64,000 nucleotides of DNA, taken from Phorcus lineatus. Its lineage: Eukaryota; Mollusca; Gastropoda; Trochida; Trochidae. Under the pieces are notes generated by a model. That model worked only from the letters and a program-made list of their open reading frames with translations, had not been told where the DNA came from and ran no database searches. The position numbers and the translations under genes are program-made. Every line of letters begins with the position of its first letter. Positions within the stretch are counted from its first letter, which is position 1. The DNA lies in NCBI GenBank assembly GCA_921293015.1, contig OV121081.1, positions 56,259,877 to 56,323,876 on the forward strand, in the 5' to 3' direction. This document shows, piece after piece, positions 13,092 to 26,761 of this stretch.

Positions 13092-13829
13092 TTAAGACAG
13101 CATATCACCACAAGGATTGACCTGCTTGCTGCATTATAAATAAGCTAATCTACGGTTCCTTCCTTATAACTATACAGAATACTTTTAGTTAAAATTGTTC
13201 TGTTTCTTGCTGTGACAATATATGTGCCTCATGGTTTATGTAGTTTTTAAAACAAGCCTGCAAAACATATAAGACAGATTTACAGATCACAGTAATTCCA
13301 TATGGGTAATACCTGTTACAAACCATATCCACTTTATAAAACTGAAGAATTATATTACACTTCAATTGGTTATTAGTAAAATGTAAAGGTAGAAGATTTG
13401 TCTGCTATCACTTGTCATGAGTGGCAAATTGCACCCTTGTCCTGATACTTTTCAAAGCAACCAATTGGAAGCAAGTAAGTTTTGAGTAATAGTAGAATAA
13501 GAAAAGCAAAACCTAAACAACTAAACAAAAGAGAAGAATATGTTATCTGCCTTGTATGATACGAGGGGAATTCATCAAGTTCTATACTTGATGATTGATA
13601 TAACCCTGAAGACAAATTCATTGATGCCATTATTGAGATAGGTCATCTGACGACGGTTTACATACAGAAACAACCCTTCCCGATCATTTACTTGCGATTT
13701 ACACAGGTACATATACCCTCTGTAATCATATAAAATTATAAAAGTGAGCATCGTGCGAATATCATGTTTCCCACCAAAGGAGGGGTAAATGCGACCGATA
13801 CGCATGGTCAATGTGTATTGGAAAGACGC

Positions 13830-14309
<480 letters not shown>

Positions 14310-16046
14310 TGTGGAAAATTGGACAACGAAATTTAGAAATGATAAGTATTTTCACAAGTCCTGCGTACATTTGGAATATTATTTGGAAGAAGTAAACAGA
14401 ATATCAGTTGATTTAATTGTTAATATCATGTCATACGTCAATCTAATTAGCTAAACAGAATTATATAGTTCTAAACCCATTTAGTATTTAACCAACATTT
14501 CTAAGAAAGAACAGTAAAAGCACAAAGGTACATATTGTAACCTATAGTTAGTCAGGGCAAAAAATATCGAAAAAAAGGTTTCGCTAGGGAAAATATATCA
14601 TTGGGAAAGCCTGCAATGAATATTTTCATGATAAATTATAATTCCATGATTCCGAAAAATTAATATCGTACCATGGGTCTTTCTTTTCAATAAACGATTG
14701 CTCTGCGATTGTGTTGTAAATATATTCGTCACACATATTACAACCCTGAAACGGAATGATTGGAATAATTGACTTGTACGTATCTATTCATCATTATATC
14801 ATTAACTTTTATCGAATTCAATTTCAGCCTTAAAATCAAACGTTAAAAGCAACGTTATAGTGTCCCACTAAATCATCACAATCCTTGAACGCGCTCAATG
14901 ATGGTGGTTCGACCCTCTCCCGCCTCCTACGGCAATCGAAGAAGTGTCTGTTGGTATCTTTATCTTAATCGCAATCTTGATTTTGAATTTAGATTAGATA
15001 TAAAAGGCATTTTTTTGTTTTGTTTCCATTCACTTTAACTTCTTGAGCATTCAAGGTTTCCCACTTTTCCTTATATTTATGTAAAGTCATAGTGTTAACT
15101 AAATGTCGCTGTATATCGTAAAAAGACAGTCTTTTTCTTTGATGGCAATATCTTTAAAAAAATAAGGCAGTGTGGCATCCGTTTCCTCTATTCTAATATT
15201 GAATATTACTGAATATGTTTGGATCGCCTTGATGGTACCAGCGGTTTCAAGAAAGTTTTTTTTATCGTTCGTACGTATGAATTAGTTCTACATAGTTTCA
15301 TTAATATTATATAATCATTACGTCGAACCAGCAGCAAATAAATTGTTTTTGATGCCCAAACTTGTTTCGCGTGTTTACCATGCATAAAAGTTAAAATGAG
15401 AGGAATGCATATATTATTAACGAAACACTAGTTTACATTACGATATTAATATTATTGGCTAAATTACTTTGCCCCTGAATGGTGATTAACCAAACAACTT
15501 TAGAATCACTGCGAAATTGCAAAAATAATTTTCGCTTAGACCTCGATTTGAGGTATATTTATGAATGTTTCACGACTTTGAGGCGATTATATTAATACGA
15601 ACTTTTAATAGCCCCCATCCTTTATCATATTGTTTTACAATATTGGTGAACTCCAAATCTTGGTGTTAACTCTTTTGTACAATTTGACAATCATTTAATA
15701 ATTCTAAACGATGAGGATTCTACATGGTTGCGTATAATTGTCATTGTTTCTTTGTGTCTTTTCACCTAATATTTGTTTCCTATTGCTGAAAGTTTGTTCT
15801 ACATGAACCAGTCTGTATCACTATAATTTTAGCAAGTAATTGGGGCTGGCGTAAGAATAGGCAATTTTTGGAAGATGATCCGACGTAGGCTATTCGTACT
15901 TTTCTTCTACACGTGATGCATGCTGTGTGATCGGATCCTAAAAAACTACCATACCTTTTTTTTGCAAGTTTAAATCGAAATAACCAACAACATATGTGCC
16001 ACATAAAACCAGTCTATCAAGGTCACTCGAACTTTTAGTGTTGTAA
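14310..16046. other. Intergenic AT-rich DNA
   Basis: Nothing recognised on either strand: no long open frame, no terminal repeats. Confidence 0.4.
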
Positions 16047-16050
16047 TTAA

Positions 16051-16422
16051 AGGCGCACACAATTTGTTGTTTGGGTCAAATATGGCAAACTATATAACCG
16101 GTATTTTATCATCGACAAGTAGTCAAACGACTCAAACGAAATTTCTTAAATGTATTTGTAGCGGACACAACGGGAAGTATAGGTTGATTTTGCTTATCAG
16201 GTCATTAACTACTATACAGTAAAATTGAACGCTGAACTTCGACTTCTTATCATTTAATGGACATTTTTAATGTCCAGTCCAAACAAGAAAATGTCATAAT
16301 TTTAGCATTTAAGAGATAAAGATGCAGCTTTAGACAGGCGATGTGAACGTAACTCAGGTCATTTGGTATTTTGGGTCCATTTAAGCCACATACAAAATCC
16401 ATGAAACATATTCTGTGTCACT
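16051..16422. mobile_element. TTAA-flanked MITE family, copy B
   Basis: A 372-bp copy flanked by TTAA on both sides (16047-16050 and 16423-16426). The left end starts aggcgcacacaatttgttg and the right end finishes gaaacatattctgtgtcact. Its inner parts match the copy at 40335-40798, including ttgtagcggacacaacggga and a shared segment just before the right end, tacaaaatccatgaaaca. Confidence 0.75.
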
Positions 16423-16426
16423 TTAA

Positions 16427-17043
16427 CATCATTTCAAGAATAAAATCAAAACGCCAAAAGAACATTCTAAGATTAATTTTGATCAAAATACAAATGATCT
16501 ATTAAAAATCGATTTGTGCTTTTCATCGTATCTATGTATACCACTTCATGATTTAATACATGTGAGTGACAACGAAGGAAAAAAAGAACGAATGTATTGA
16601 CTACAAGAGTGATAAAAGTTGGGATCATTTTTTTAATTCTTGACAGGAATAACATTCAAGGATGAATTAATACTTTTTTCATTTTGTTCCAATATTCAAC
16701 CTTTCATGAAGAAGTTAAGCTACTCATATATTCTTATTTCGTTAGATTTAAAAAGAAAATAGATTATTTATAATGTTCTGCTTCAGTAAGCGTCCTAGTG
16801 AAGGGCTATTTGTACAACGCTTAAGTTCTCATGTTTCCATTACTCATTCATGAAACTGAGCCGTCTTAGAGAATTGAGCCTAGAACATTTAAATACAGAT
16901 TTTGGGTTACATGTATCTGTTCGACGTAAATCATTGAATAAGCTTCTTCATTTGAAAAAGAGCATCAGAAGAGGAAATCAATTAATATTTCCAGAAACTG
17001 ACCTTTATAACTACAGTTTACTCGAAAACATTGTAATTTTATC
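16427..17043. other. Upstream region of the PAN-lectin gene
   Basis: AT-rich DNA ahead of the ATG at 17044. The promoter should lie here or further upstream, but no clear TATA or initiator can be singled out. A 65-codon open frame at 16850-17047 has no recognisable features. Confidence 0.4.
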
Positions 17044-20000
17044 ATGAAAATTCAACAGATCTGTCTTTCTCTCCTCCAAATGGTGATCGCGGGTTCGAAT
17101 CCTTATAAAACTCCAAGCAGTCGTTCTTTCAAACATATTCCTCAAATGAAAGGTTTGACTTGTCAACCTTTTCTCGGGCAAACACTCGATTCAACATCGC
17201 TGCTTGATTGTGCTGTTCTGTGTTCCAATTTCAGACGATGCATTTCATTCGTTTATAACAGAAATTCTGCTTCTTGTGTCTACTATGATCACCACCTCAC
17301 GAGGGAATCGTCTTGCTCGTCGAAGGAAGGATATTCGTACTACCCAGGTATATTAGTCTTTTTACTTGCTTTTACATGCCTTGATTAAATGTTATTCTTG
17401 AGTTTCTTAATATTCATCAGTATATTTTCATAGAATGATTTTATTATTTAACATGTAATCTAGTCTCAACAAGTTAAATTCAATGTTTCTGAAATATGAC
17501 CCTATAATGTTGTGTGTTTATAATCTCAAATGATTTCAATAGTCAAATAAAAGTGATATTGGATGAAACTCACATTAGAACTTTCGTAATTTTTACTCAC
17601 TGCTGGCAGCAATGCTCTTCCATAAATATATTATCAAGAGCATGTATGTTTCAAATCACAGTTATGGTAAAATGATAAATATTATTTGACTACATGCAAA
17701 CCTCTTTAATATCTTTCTTTAAAACTCAAAACTCTATTAGTGAATGAAGGTTTAATATTTAATGATTTATATTTTTCAGGACCACGTATCTATAAAGAGG
17801 GTTCGTATATCTATTTCCTCAAGACTTATTAGTACGTACTTGCGTATCTTTTGAATTTGAATAGTTTCTTTATTCTTTATTCTGTATCGCAGTTTCATTA
17901 GAAAACGTTCACTAAAGTCAACATTAAGTCAATTTTCAAAAAAAAAATTCTAATATAAAATTACCTGTCGTTATTTCATCAAAAAACAACATGTCATCAA
18001 ATAAAATGGTCATCAGAGTTGACTTTAATCAAAGAGTAAAAAAATTCACGAGATTAAAAAAAAAATAATGGATATGATTTCTTTACAAAAGAATTTCTGC
18101 TTGAACAAAATTTCACGAGAATCTATTGGAAGTTTGTGGTTTGAATAAGATAATTCCTAAAGTTATTATGACAACGGAATATTTTGAATAAAACACGATG
18201 AGGTATTAATCATAACTTATAGTGTCTTTTCTAAATCAAATATTTCATATTTAAACATTTTAGGAAGCTTTAATCCTACATTGACTTTGCACAAATCGAC
18301 AAATTTTAAATGATTATACAACAAAAGCCTGAAAGTCATGATATACAAACGGGCAAAAACAACTATACCAATTGCAAACTTTATGATCAAATATTTTGTT
18401 AAGAAAATGTTGAAATTTTAAATACACTACATTGAAATGATTTCCCCTTTTCAGTAGTTAAATTTGTTATAGAAATGATTGTGTTTTCGCGATCCGTATG
18501 GAAAATTATATATAAGCGTGAAGTTATTTACGTTTCTAGAATCTTGGACATAGCCTTTAGCTGATTACGAAATCAGTGAAGCGTCATATGAAGATAATCA
18601 CTGAAGGATCGATTTTTGAATGGCTGTGTTGTCTATACGTATTTAGCTACGCTGTCATCAGATATCAAATACCATAATTCAATTTGACATTAGTTCATCA
18701 TTTAGACTTAAATATTGACGTTACAATCGCTAAAACAAATACCAATGTTCTTCCTTGTGCATTATATCGTATACTTATTCATTTTTGACGATTGTTTCAT
18801 TTTCCATGCGGATTTCCCGAAAACGTATGTGTTCTATAAACCCATACAACATCAATTCCCGAACTAGGTATACCTTTGATTAATATTCCAGTAAAAGTGT
18901 TCACCTTTTTCAATCCGTTTGATTTTAAAACGCTTTTCATTTTTTTTCTTGTCAGAATAATTAGTGGTCAGGTGAAATTTATGGTAATGGTTAAGGATCG
19001 ATGAAGTCCCATTTAATTGTTTTGACTTGATTAACAAATTCTATCGTTAAATAACCCTTCAAACCTCTTTTGTTCAGTTTCATTATCTGATACCTCAGCT
19101 AGCAATAACAGGTGTGTAATTTACCTATATTCTGTCTGTTTTTATCAGTTCAATGACATGTTACATCAAATCTTTTATATCTTGTCAAAAGTAGATTTGG
19201 AGTTCCGTAAATTTCACTAGTGGTAAAGCAAATATAATCATTTTTACATTATCCTTATTACCTAAAAGGTCAATTTGAAATCTTTCAGGGTTAAATATAT
19301 TTCTTTTGACAACTATTTAAAAGGACTCATGTTTCATAATTATGAAACGCACACTTAAATACTAAATTTTGTTTTATATGACGGTTGATTTAATTCATAA
19401 CCCCTTTTAACATAAGTACATTTTGCCATATGTCTCTCACTTGTAGAATAATTGTTTTTGTTTGTATTTCTTAAGCGGTGAACCTTTAATGTAATATCTG
19501 TCGGTAGGTCTGTCTGAGTGGTGATCCTTGATTGTGTTTAAAATAGGAGCCTTAAATACAGTCTATGTCCTCACTCAACAAGTGTAGGATTTACGAATAC
19601 ATATTAGCAAGTATAGATGTTTGTTACAAAACATAATTGTACGGGGATGGTCGAAAACACATTTTCTGGCTTTGTCGACAATACTTTTGATCTACTATTT
19701 AAAGGCTAAAGATCTGTTGCAAACAGAAAAAAGGCTGAAATCATAAGATGTGTCATAGTAATGATTTTACAACAGGTTTTACATAGCGCTTCTTCATTTG
19801 CATCGTAAAACATGGACAGATTATATATATCACCAGAATAAAGAGAAAACAGTTGGAATGGCGCAGGTGAGTGTAACGCACACGTAACTACGACGCAGGG
19901 CTGCAGCTGTTTCAAAATCACCAAGGCATATATTGTGTTAGTTTAAGGAAACCATTACATATTCTAGCACTAGGCTCAATTATGCTTCATCATGTATAGT

Positions 20001-20881
20001 TATTGTTGGTCTTTGATTAATTTCACATTGTATTTTCAGCAGGTAGTAGTAAAAGTAGTAATTCGTATTTATTTACACTTCGGCGCTCAATTATTCCGGG
20101 ACACTGGCGGAATTGTGGAATAGTTCTACTTTGCTTTGTACAGTATAATTTGCATTTAACGAAACTTATATCTTATGTTGTATCTGTTACACTCAGACTA
20201 TTTCATTTCAGAATGCAGAAAGACATACGTGAGGAACAATGAAGCCCAGCTCTGTTTCAAACTTTTCTGGGAGAGGATGACCTGGGCAGCAGCTCGGGAA
20301 ATCTGCCACAAAGACGGAGCGGAACTCCTTAGTTTGAACACCGAGAACAAAATAGAAGTCTTTACCAGCTACATTTATGAAGGTTTATAGTGTTTAGCAT
20401 CAACAATCCTTTCAATCATAAATGATTCTGATTTCTTCTCTCAGATGATGTGTAATTTGGTAAAATAGCGCTCTGTTAACTTTCTTCAATGCGGTAGGTG
20501 TTCGACGCCAGATCTATTACAATCCCGTCATAGTTTACCATAAGGACTTTGAAGTTCGGTTGTTACCTGACTGTCTTGTTTTCTTTTCCAGAAGAAACAC
20601 GAATAAGAATAAAAAGTGCGAAATACTTTCTTGGTGGATACTTCAATATAACCGACCGAGTGTGGCGATGGATAAAAGATTATTCGGTTGTGAAGAACTT
20701 TGACATCAAGTCGAATGAAGATCAGTGTCTTGAATTCGATTCAGACGAAGATTATTTCGACTTTAAAGACGCCCACTGCTTGTTAGAACACCACTCTTTC
20801 TTTTGTGAAATGTACGTGTTAAAGACACCTAGTTCGTTAATGCAGGGTACAGGGTCTCTGGAACCATGTCCACGTTTTTAA
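17044..20881 (+). CDS. Secreted PAN/apple plus C-type lectin-like protein
   Basis: Three exons, 17044-17347, 20212-20382 and 20592-20881, join in phase 1 at both junctions and give 254 residues. Residues 1-18 form a signal peptide (hydrophobic ICLSLLQMVIAGS). Residues about 37-92 are a short PAN/apple-like domain, from GLTCQPFLG through CAVLCSNFRRCISFVY to SASCVYY. Residues 102-230 are a C-type lectin-like domain: an N-terminal Cys pair, CFKLFWERMTWAAAREIC, GAELLSL, the WRWIKD strand, and the closing CLEF, HCLLEHHSFFC. The carbohydrate/Ca2+ motifs (EPN/QPD and WND) are absent, so sugar binding by the usual route is doubtful. A 24-residue tail follows. It is likely an extracellular recognition or adhesion protein; the exact ligand is unknown. 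Confidence 0.82.
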
Positions 20882-21048
20882 CCTTCGTCTTTGAAAAGCT
20901 GTCGTAAAACCGCAACCAAGTTAGCTTTTCCGAGGGAATGTAAGAAAGCATACATATGAAGAGATTCATGCACACATTTTTGCATACAGAACCCTTGCAG
21001 CAGGTGCACTTTGACATAAGAGGTTTTCGGTGTCAGTGGTATCTCGAT

Positions 21049-21054
21049 AATAAA
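21049..21054 (+). terminator. Polyadenylation signal of the PAN-lectin gene
   Basis: AATAAA 168 bases after the stop at 20881, the only canonical signal close downstream. Confidence 0.55.
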
Positions 21055-21059
21055 CTGTG

Positions 21060-23733
21060 TTTCTTTAAATTTATATCCTTATTTCTGATTAATTTATGTT
21101 ATTCTAACGGAGTTTAATATATATTAATTTTCCCAATTTAAGGTTGCGATTGCTGATTTAAGATATATTTAAATTTAGCTTTTGAAGGTTAAAAAATATT
21201 TGTATGTTTACAACACATTCATTAAACGATATAAATGTATCATGTAAATGCACACTGTTTAATGTCACATAAGATATCATCATAACTAGGAAACATGATG
21301 AATAAAATGTGTACATGAAATACAATATTTCCGTTCTTATATTGAAACAATGTCAGTTTGTTCGAACGTGCGTCCTTTCTCTCGCCTCTGATCAAATGTA
21401 CTTTCATGAAATGACTTTTATCATTCTATATATCGAAAGTACATCTTCAGCATTTCCCATTCGTGTATAAAATTTTATTATACACAACTTTTCGAACTAT
21501 GGCTATTTTGATGCGTTTCTCATGTTGTATTTTTCATGCCCTATTTAACAGCCTACTATTATGAAGTATACATATTTCTATACCTATTTTATTTAACTTT
21601 ACATCTACTCGTAGACGAGCTTTTCTCTTTACAATGAGAAACGAAATGTAAGTACAGATGGTGAAGGTATATATAGCATTTGATTTAAAATATAAAGATA
21701 ATTACCAAAGCCCTGTTGTTCTTTCGTGAATATTATTAAATTTGATACCGAGGATAGGCAGAACCAATCAGCGCTCTGTAAATTCTTCAAGACTGCTTGT
21801 TGCATAGGCAATCTTTTATAAGAAAACGGTTTATAGGTTTTGACTTTAAAGACACCCACATTCCAAAATAGTTTTCTTGAATATACGCAATTTGATTATT
21901 TATGTACGTTCCTACAATTATGTCCATGTGTAATGTTATATTTCTGCAACCTATCATTGAATTTCAAGGTTAGTTAAACAAATAGACAAGTAGGGGCAGA
22001 TTTTTATATCCGATTTACTGACTTCAAAATTACAATCGACCTTATCGATTATATGGAACAAATTACTTAAATTAAAACAATATTAGATATACATTCATAA
22101 TTGATCTAAGACGCTGTTGACCACTTACTTAGAGATTTTACTAGGAACATCGAAATTGGGGTTTTATTTACCTAAACTAAATGAGCTGCTTAAAGAGGGA
22201 CAAGCAATTATGTGGTGTAATACTCCTCTTTATCATTGGTTGCCAAAAAATACAGTTTGCTATCCTAGTGTGAATTATGTGAATTGGTTATTAACGTGAC
22301 GGAGTGGTATTTTTTCATTTGAGTCGTGATAGTTTTATTCTCTATAGTTATTTTCAGTACGAAATGTATAATTGATATACAAGTTTTCAAAAATATCACA
22401 ACATGAAACTTTAGTGGCCTTTTTGAATCTATATTTAATTGTTTCTTTTCTTTTTACTTATTGCTCATTTCCTTCAGGGTGATTTTTAACCCTTATAGCG
22501 TAACTCAGATCAAGAACCATTATAGAGTGTTTGTAAAATTCATAATGGAGACAACTGAAATGTGAAAAACTTCTTTCCGAATATCTTTTGTTATTCTGAT
22601 ACCAGGTTTTAAACCAATAATGTTCAAAACATACATTTGACGTTTACCTTGTACAGAATAATACATCTTGGCTTGAGAGTTCGGGAGTAATATTAAGGAA
22701 TCTCTTAATGAAGAAGACTCTTATCGGATTGAAATTCAAGAGGAAATATTATCGCTCGAACCACGAAATGAACATACATCATTATCAACTTATTTCATTT
22801 TCAAAAAGTCGCGTTTAGTGTTCGTTTACTATGTTGACGTATCCGCTCAGTTTTGGTCGAAAATAAAGCAATGTCTGCGTTCCGAGGAAAAGTGAGAAAG
22901 ATTTACCATGGTGATTGTATTAGCGTTTGTTTTGTTTTTCCTTGGTCCAAATACAGTTTTCTTAAGTTTAAGAAGTAATAGTAAAGACATTTACGAAATC
23001 AAAACTACGATACATTATTGTATAAGCCTACAAAGCATTTATCTCAAAGTTGGGTCGATAATCATTTAGGCAAAGGTTTTTTAGGAATTCATCTATATTC
23101 TAAATTTCAAAGTACGAATTTCCCAAATGGGAGCCATATGATAAATCAACTCTAGCATACACAGATATATTTGCCGTTAAAAATAAATGACATACATTTA
23201 CATGTTTAGAACCCAGAAAGTGTGTAGTGGTTGTGGATTCCCGTCCCCCTTTCAAAATATTAATATAACCTATGTTACAATTATAAACATTATTAAATTA
23301 TAAGTTATAAACCGAGATACCCAAATGAAATAAATTTGACGATCATCGAATCATGTGAATTCATTTAAATATTCCAAAAGACTTAAAAAACTGAATATAT
23401 TTTCAGTAAAAAATTATCATACAACCATGTTACGATCTCCACTACAACAATGGTGTTAACTTAATGCTATCTATTCAAAACATATTCAGAGCGTCCCAAC
23501 TTTACCGCATTCTTTGATGATCAGACAAAAGCGCTAAGTACGGGGACTGGTTGAATTAATTGAAGTTGAAAGGTCATGGTGAAAACCGTCTGACAAGGCT
23601 CTTATGGAGTCGTGTTCAGATCAAGAAACGCAGCGAGTACGAGGGACAAGTTTCGAGGAGATTTCAATGAGATTTATTAATACAATGATTGTCTGCCATT
23701 TTTTTCTTGAATACCTCTCATAACATATTATCT
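21060..23733. other. Intergenic AT-rich DNA
   Basis: No supported gene. A 60-codon open frame at 22117-22299 has no family features. Confidence 0.4.
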
Positions 23734-23738
23734 GTGAC

Positions 23739-24041
23739 TGTAATGCCTCCTACGGGCCTTCCTTTCACCTTTTACGTCCGCTTCTTTCAATTTATTGCAT
23801 TTCTCAATCCCTTCCGCTTTAACCTCATTCTAAGAGTTATCTCCCTTCTATGTTCAGCTTTCCGTTTCCGCTCAAAAACACGTTTTCTGTCAGCCATTAC
23901 TACTCGGCTCCACATTCTCTCACCGGCGCAAACTAATGGTTGCAAAGGTTTTTTACCGTTTCTATAATACTGCATGGAAATGAAAGCTGGGAAGTAAAAA
24001 CGTTTGAAGTGGACAAACATCGTTTTTATTGTGTCAGCATA
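23739..24041 (+). repeat. 5' LTR of the BEL/Pao element
   Basis: 303 bp, starting TGTAATGCCTCC and ending GTCAGCATA. It differs from the 3' LTR by two substitutions that I can see and by one run-length difference in a TTTATTG tract. Confidence 0.93.
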
Positions 24042-24157
24042 GTAAAAAACCTGCATCCTATCGTCTGTGTTGGCGAAATACAACGTGAGTTTTTCAAACA
24101 TAACAATGACAATTATTGCCAATCTGTGAAATTTTATGAACTGTGAATCTACCTACA

Positions 24158-25108
24158 ATGTCTTCTCGTACAAAGAAGTTAACGGACAAAGGTTATGAAC
24201 TTTTTGAAGATAAAGTTAGGGATTATCTCTACAAATTTAACAGGCAAGCCGCCTTACTTGACAGTGTACTAGTTGACTCTATTCCTCAAGGAGATAATGC
24301 TGAACACCTCCAGGATTTTCGTAGAGATATTGAAAGACATTATAATTTATTCAAGGAAGTTTGCTCAGAGTTTGTCACCTACCTACAACGCGTGGGAACC
24401 GAGGAAAGTATTAAATTGGAAGTTTCATGCAATAACAGAGCAGATTCTATGCTAAACAAAGTTCAAGTTGTTCTCAAGGAAATTAACGACAGACGGCGGT
24501 CTGTTCCCTCAGATCCCGGCAATTGGGACGCTGTTTCAGTTCATCGAAACACTGCATGTACAACTTCAAGTACTCTTTTGATAAGGCAACGAGCAAAGGC
24601 AGAGACAGCTAGGGTTAGACTAAAGTTTGCGGAGAAAGAGGCTGAGCTATTGAAGAAACGCGCAGATATAGAGAGCTCAATCAAGTTACTTACGTCACAA
24701 CGAGAACTCGACGAAGCAGAGGCAGAGCTCATCGTCATTGAAGAGGTCACCTGTACAGATCACATCACAAGTACACCTTGTAGAAACCAAGTGACCAACA
24801 CCAATGAAAAACAGACGTATGAGAGACCACCCAAATGGATTGATACAGAGCACAGAACAATAAGTGATCCTACTGTACCTATTAAAACAGGCAATCAAGA
24901 AACCGAGCCATTAAATGCTTCAGCTCCACCCTTTGTGCCATCCACCAACACACAGACAAACATCTGTACAGAATTATCCAACTTTCTTGTAAAACGGGAT
25001 TTGCACATATCACGACTTCACAAATTCAGTGATAAACCTGAACATTTCTCTGTGTGGAAGAGTAGTTTTGTTGACATCATGCGTGACCTTAATGCAGCCC
25101 CAAGATAG
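24158..25108 (+). pseudogene. BEL/Pao gag N-terminal part
   Basis: Starts at the first ATG after the 5' LTR and reads on to an amber stop at 25106-25108. It contains a long charged, helical stretch (for example LRLKFAEKEAELLKKRADI-like repeats of K, E and A near residues 145-195), then a Ser/Thr/Pro-rich linker and RLHKFSDKPEHFSVWKSSF, the DUF1759-type gag core of Pao elements. The next 69 codons are open in the same frame, so the stop is a single in-frame lesion and not a natural end of gag. Confidence 0.85.
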
Positions 25109-26761
25109 GAAATAGATCTTCTACTGAAATGGCTTGGACCGAAATCAAGCATTCAAGCTACGAATATCTATGCATCACATTCTCATGACTCCTATCATGC
25201 TCTACAGAAAATCTGGCAACGACTGGAAGAGAGGTATGCATGTCAAGAACTAATTGAATCTTCCCTGAAAAACAAACTCTGTAGCTTTCCGAAAATCAGC
25301 AATCGGGATCCGAACATGCTCTATGAGCTGGCTGACCTGGCTGCAGAGATGGAGTCGTTAAAGGACAACACAAGGTACTCTACCCTCCTAGCCTACTACG
25401 ACTCATCGGCAGGAGTTACACCCATCATCAACAAACTTCCTCATTCTCTTCAGGAAAAGTGGACTAACGAGGCAGCGTCATACAAAGATAGGTACTGTGT
25501 CCCTTACCCACCTTTTTCTGTCTTCACGGATTTCCTAAACAGACAGGCAAGAATCAGGAACGATCCAAGCTTCATGTATGATCAACAGCCCACAACTCAA
25601 ACCATGCGAATGAAAGCATCTGATGGTTATCGGTCAAGCAACTTGAGATTTTCATCAAAGAAGACTGAAGTCAACAACGATTCCACAAACACTCAAGCAC
25701 CTAGATACTGTCCGTTCCACAATACAGCCGAGGGTCATACCTTAAACTACTGCAGAGGCTTCCGTCGTCTACCGCTCCGTGAACGAAGAGACTTTTTACT
25801 CAAGTACAAGATCTGCACCAAATGTTGCATGACAGACAAACATTCTTCCAAGGAGTGCAAGGTGAAATTCTCATGTTACTTCTGTGGGAGTGAGACCCAC
25901 TCTACAGCCATGCACGCCAGTTTAGATGGAGATTCTAAGCCGGACAAGTCTACCCCTTCCCCTAAGAAGCACGGAGGGGAGAGCTCCTCTACAGTGAGGT
26001 CTACTGCTACAACAACTTGTACCCAGGTATGTGAAGGCAGTGTCAGCGGCAAATCCTGTGCAAAAACTCTTCTCGTAAGAGTGTTTCGTGAGAACCACCC
26101 CGAACACTCTATCCTCACTTATGCTGTTCTGGATGACCAGAGCAACAGATCGCTTGCTCGTAGTGACTTTTTCGACAAGTTTAACGAAGATGGTGATCCC
26201 ATGGAGTATTCCCTCTCATCATGTAATGGTTGTGTAACCATGTCTGGAAGACAAGCGGCAGATTATGTCATTCAGGCCTTGGACGAGTCTGCCACACTTA
26301 ACCTCCCTCCTCTCATAGAATGCAACATGATCCCTAACATGCGAAACGAGATCCCTACTCCAGAAGCTGCAAGACACCACCCTCACTTAAGAGAAATTGC
26401 AGACTACATCACACCTATACACCAAAATGCTGATATTCTACTGCTCATAGGACGCGACCTACTCAGCGCTCACCATGTGCTGGATCAGCGTACAGGCCCA
26501 CAAGAAGCCCCATTTGCTCAGAAGCTCAGGTTAGGCTGGGCAATAATAGGTGAAGTCTGTCTCGGAAAGGTACACCGTCCAGATACTGTTACAGTGAACA
26601 AGGTACAGGTGCTTGGTGACGGTCGCCCAACAATTATGGAACCATGCCCCAACAACTTCCATGTCAGCCATTGCTCCAAACCCATCGATACCGATGCCTT
26701 ATTCCAGAGGACAAGTGAGGATGAAAACGTTGCCATGTCTGTCGAAGAGTCAAACTCATGA
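25109..26761 (+). pseudogene. BEL/Pao gag C-terminal part and protease
   Basis: Same frame as the preceding gag after one amber stop. It includes the remaining gag core, a Cys/His-rich segment with CPFHNTAEGHTLNYC, CTKCCMTDKHSSKEC and CYFCGSETHSTAMH (zinc-knuckle-like groups of BEL/Pao), and a DUF1758-like aspartic protease region with YAVLDDQSNRSLARSDFF. The usual D-S/T-G triad is written DDQ here. The frame ends at a TGA overlapping the next ATG, where it shifts into the reverse transcriptase. Confidence 0.85.

Noticed and set aside
16850-17047. 65-codon open frame just ahead of the lectin gene
   Set aside because: No family features and it overlaps the better start at 17044.
17088-17100. 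Exact tRNA B-box-like gggttcgaatcc in exon 1 of the lectin gene
   Set aside because: The surrounding bases do not form a tRNA T-stem or A-box, and the codons read through normally, so it is probably chance.
17780-17831. Possible extra exon of the PAN-lectin gene reading GPRIYKEGSYIYFLKTY
   Set aside because: It fits after exon 1, but splicing it to the lectin exon makes a TAA stop at the junction, while exon 1 joins the lectin exon directly in frame.
23940-24146. Open frame crossing the 5' LTR end of the Pao element
   Set aside because: It runs over LTR and leader sequence and has no gag features.
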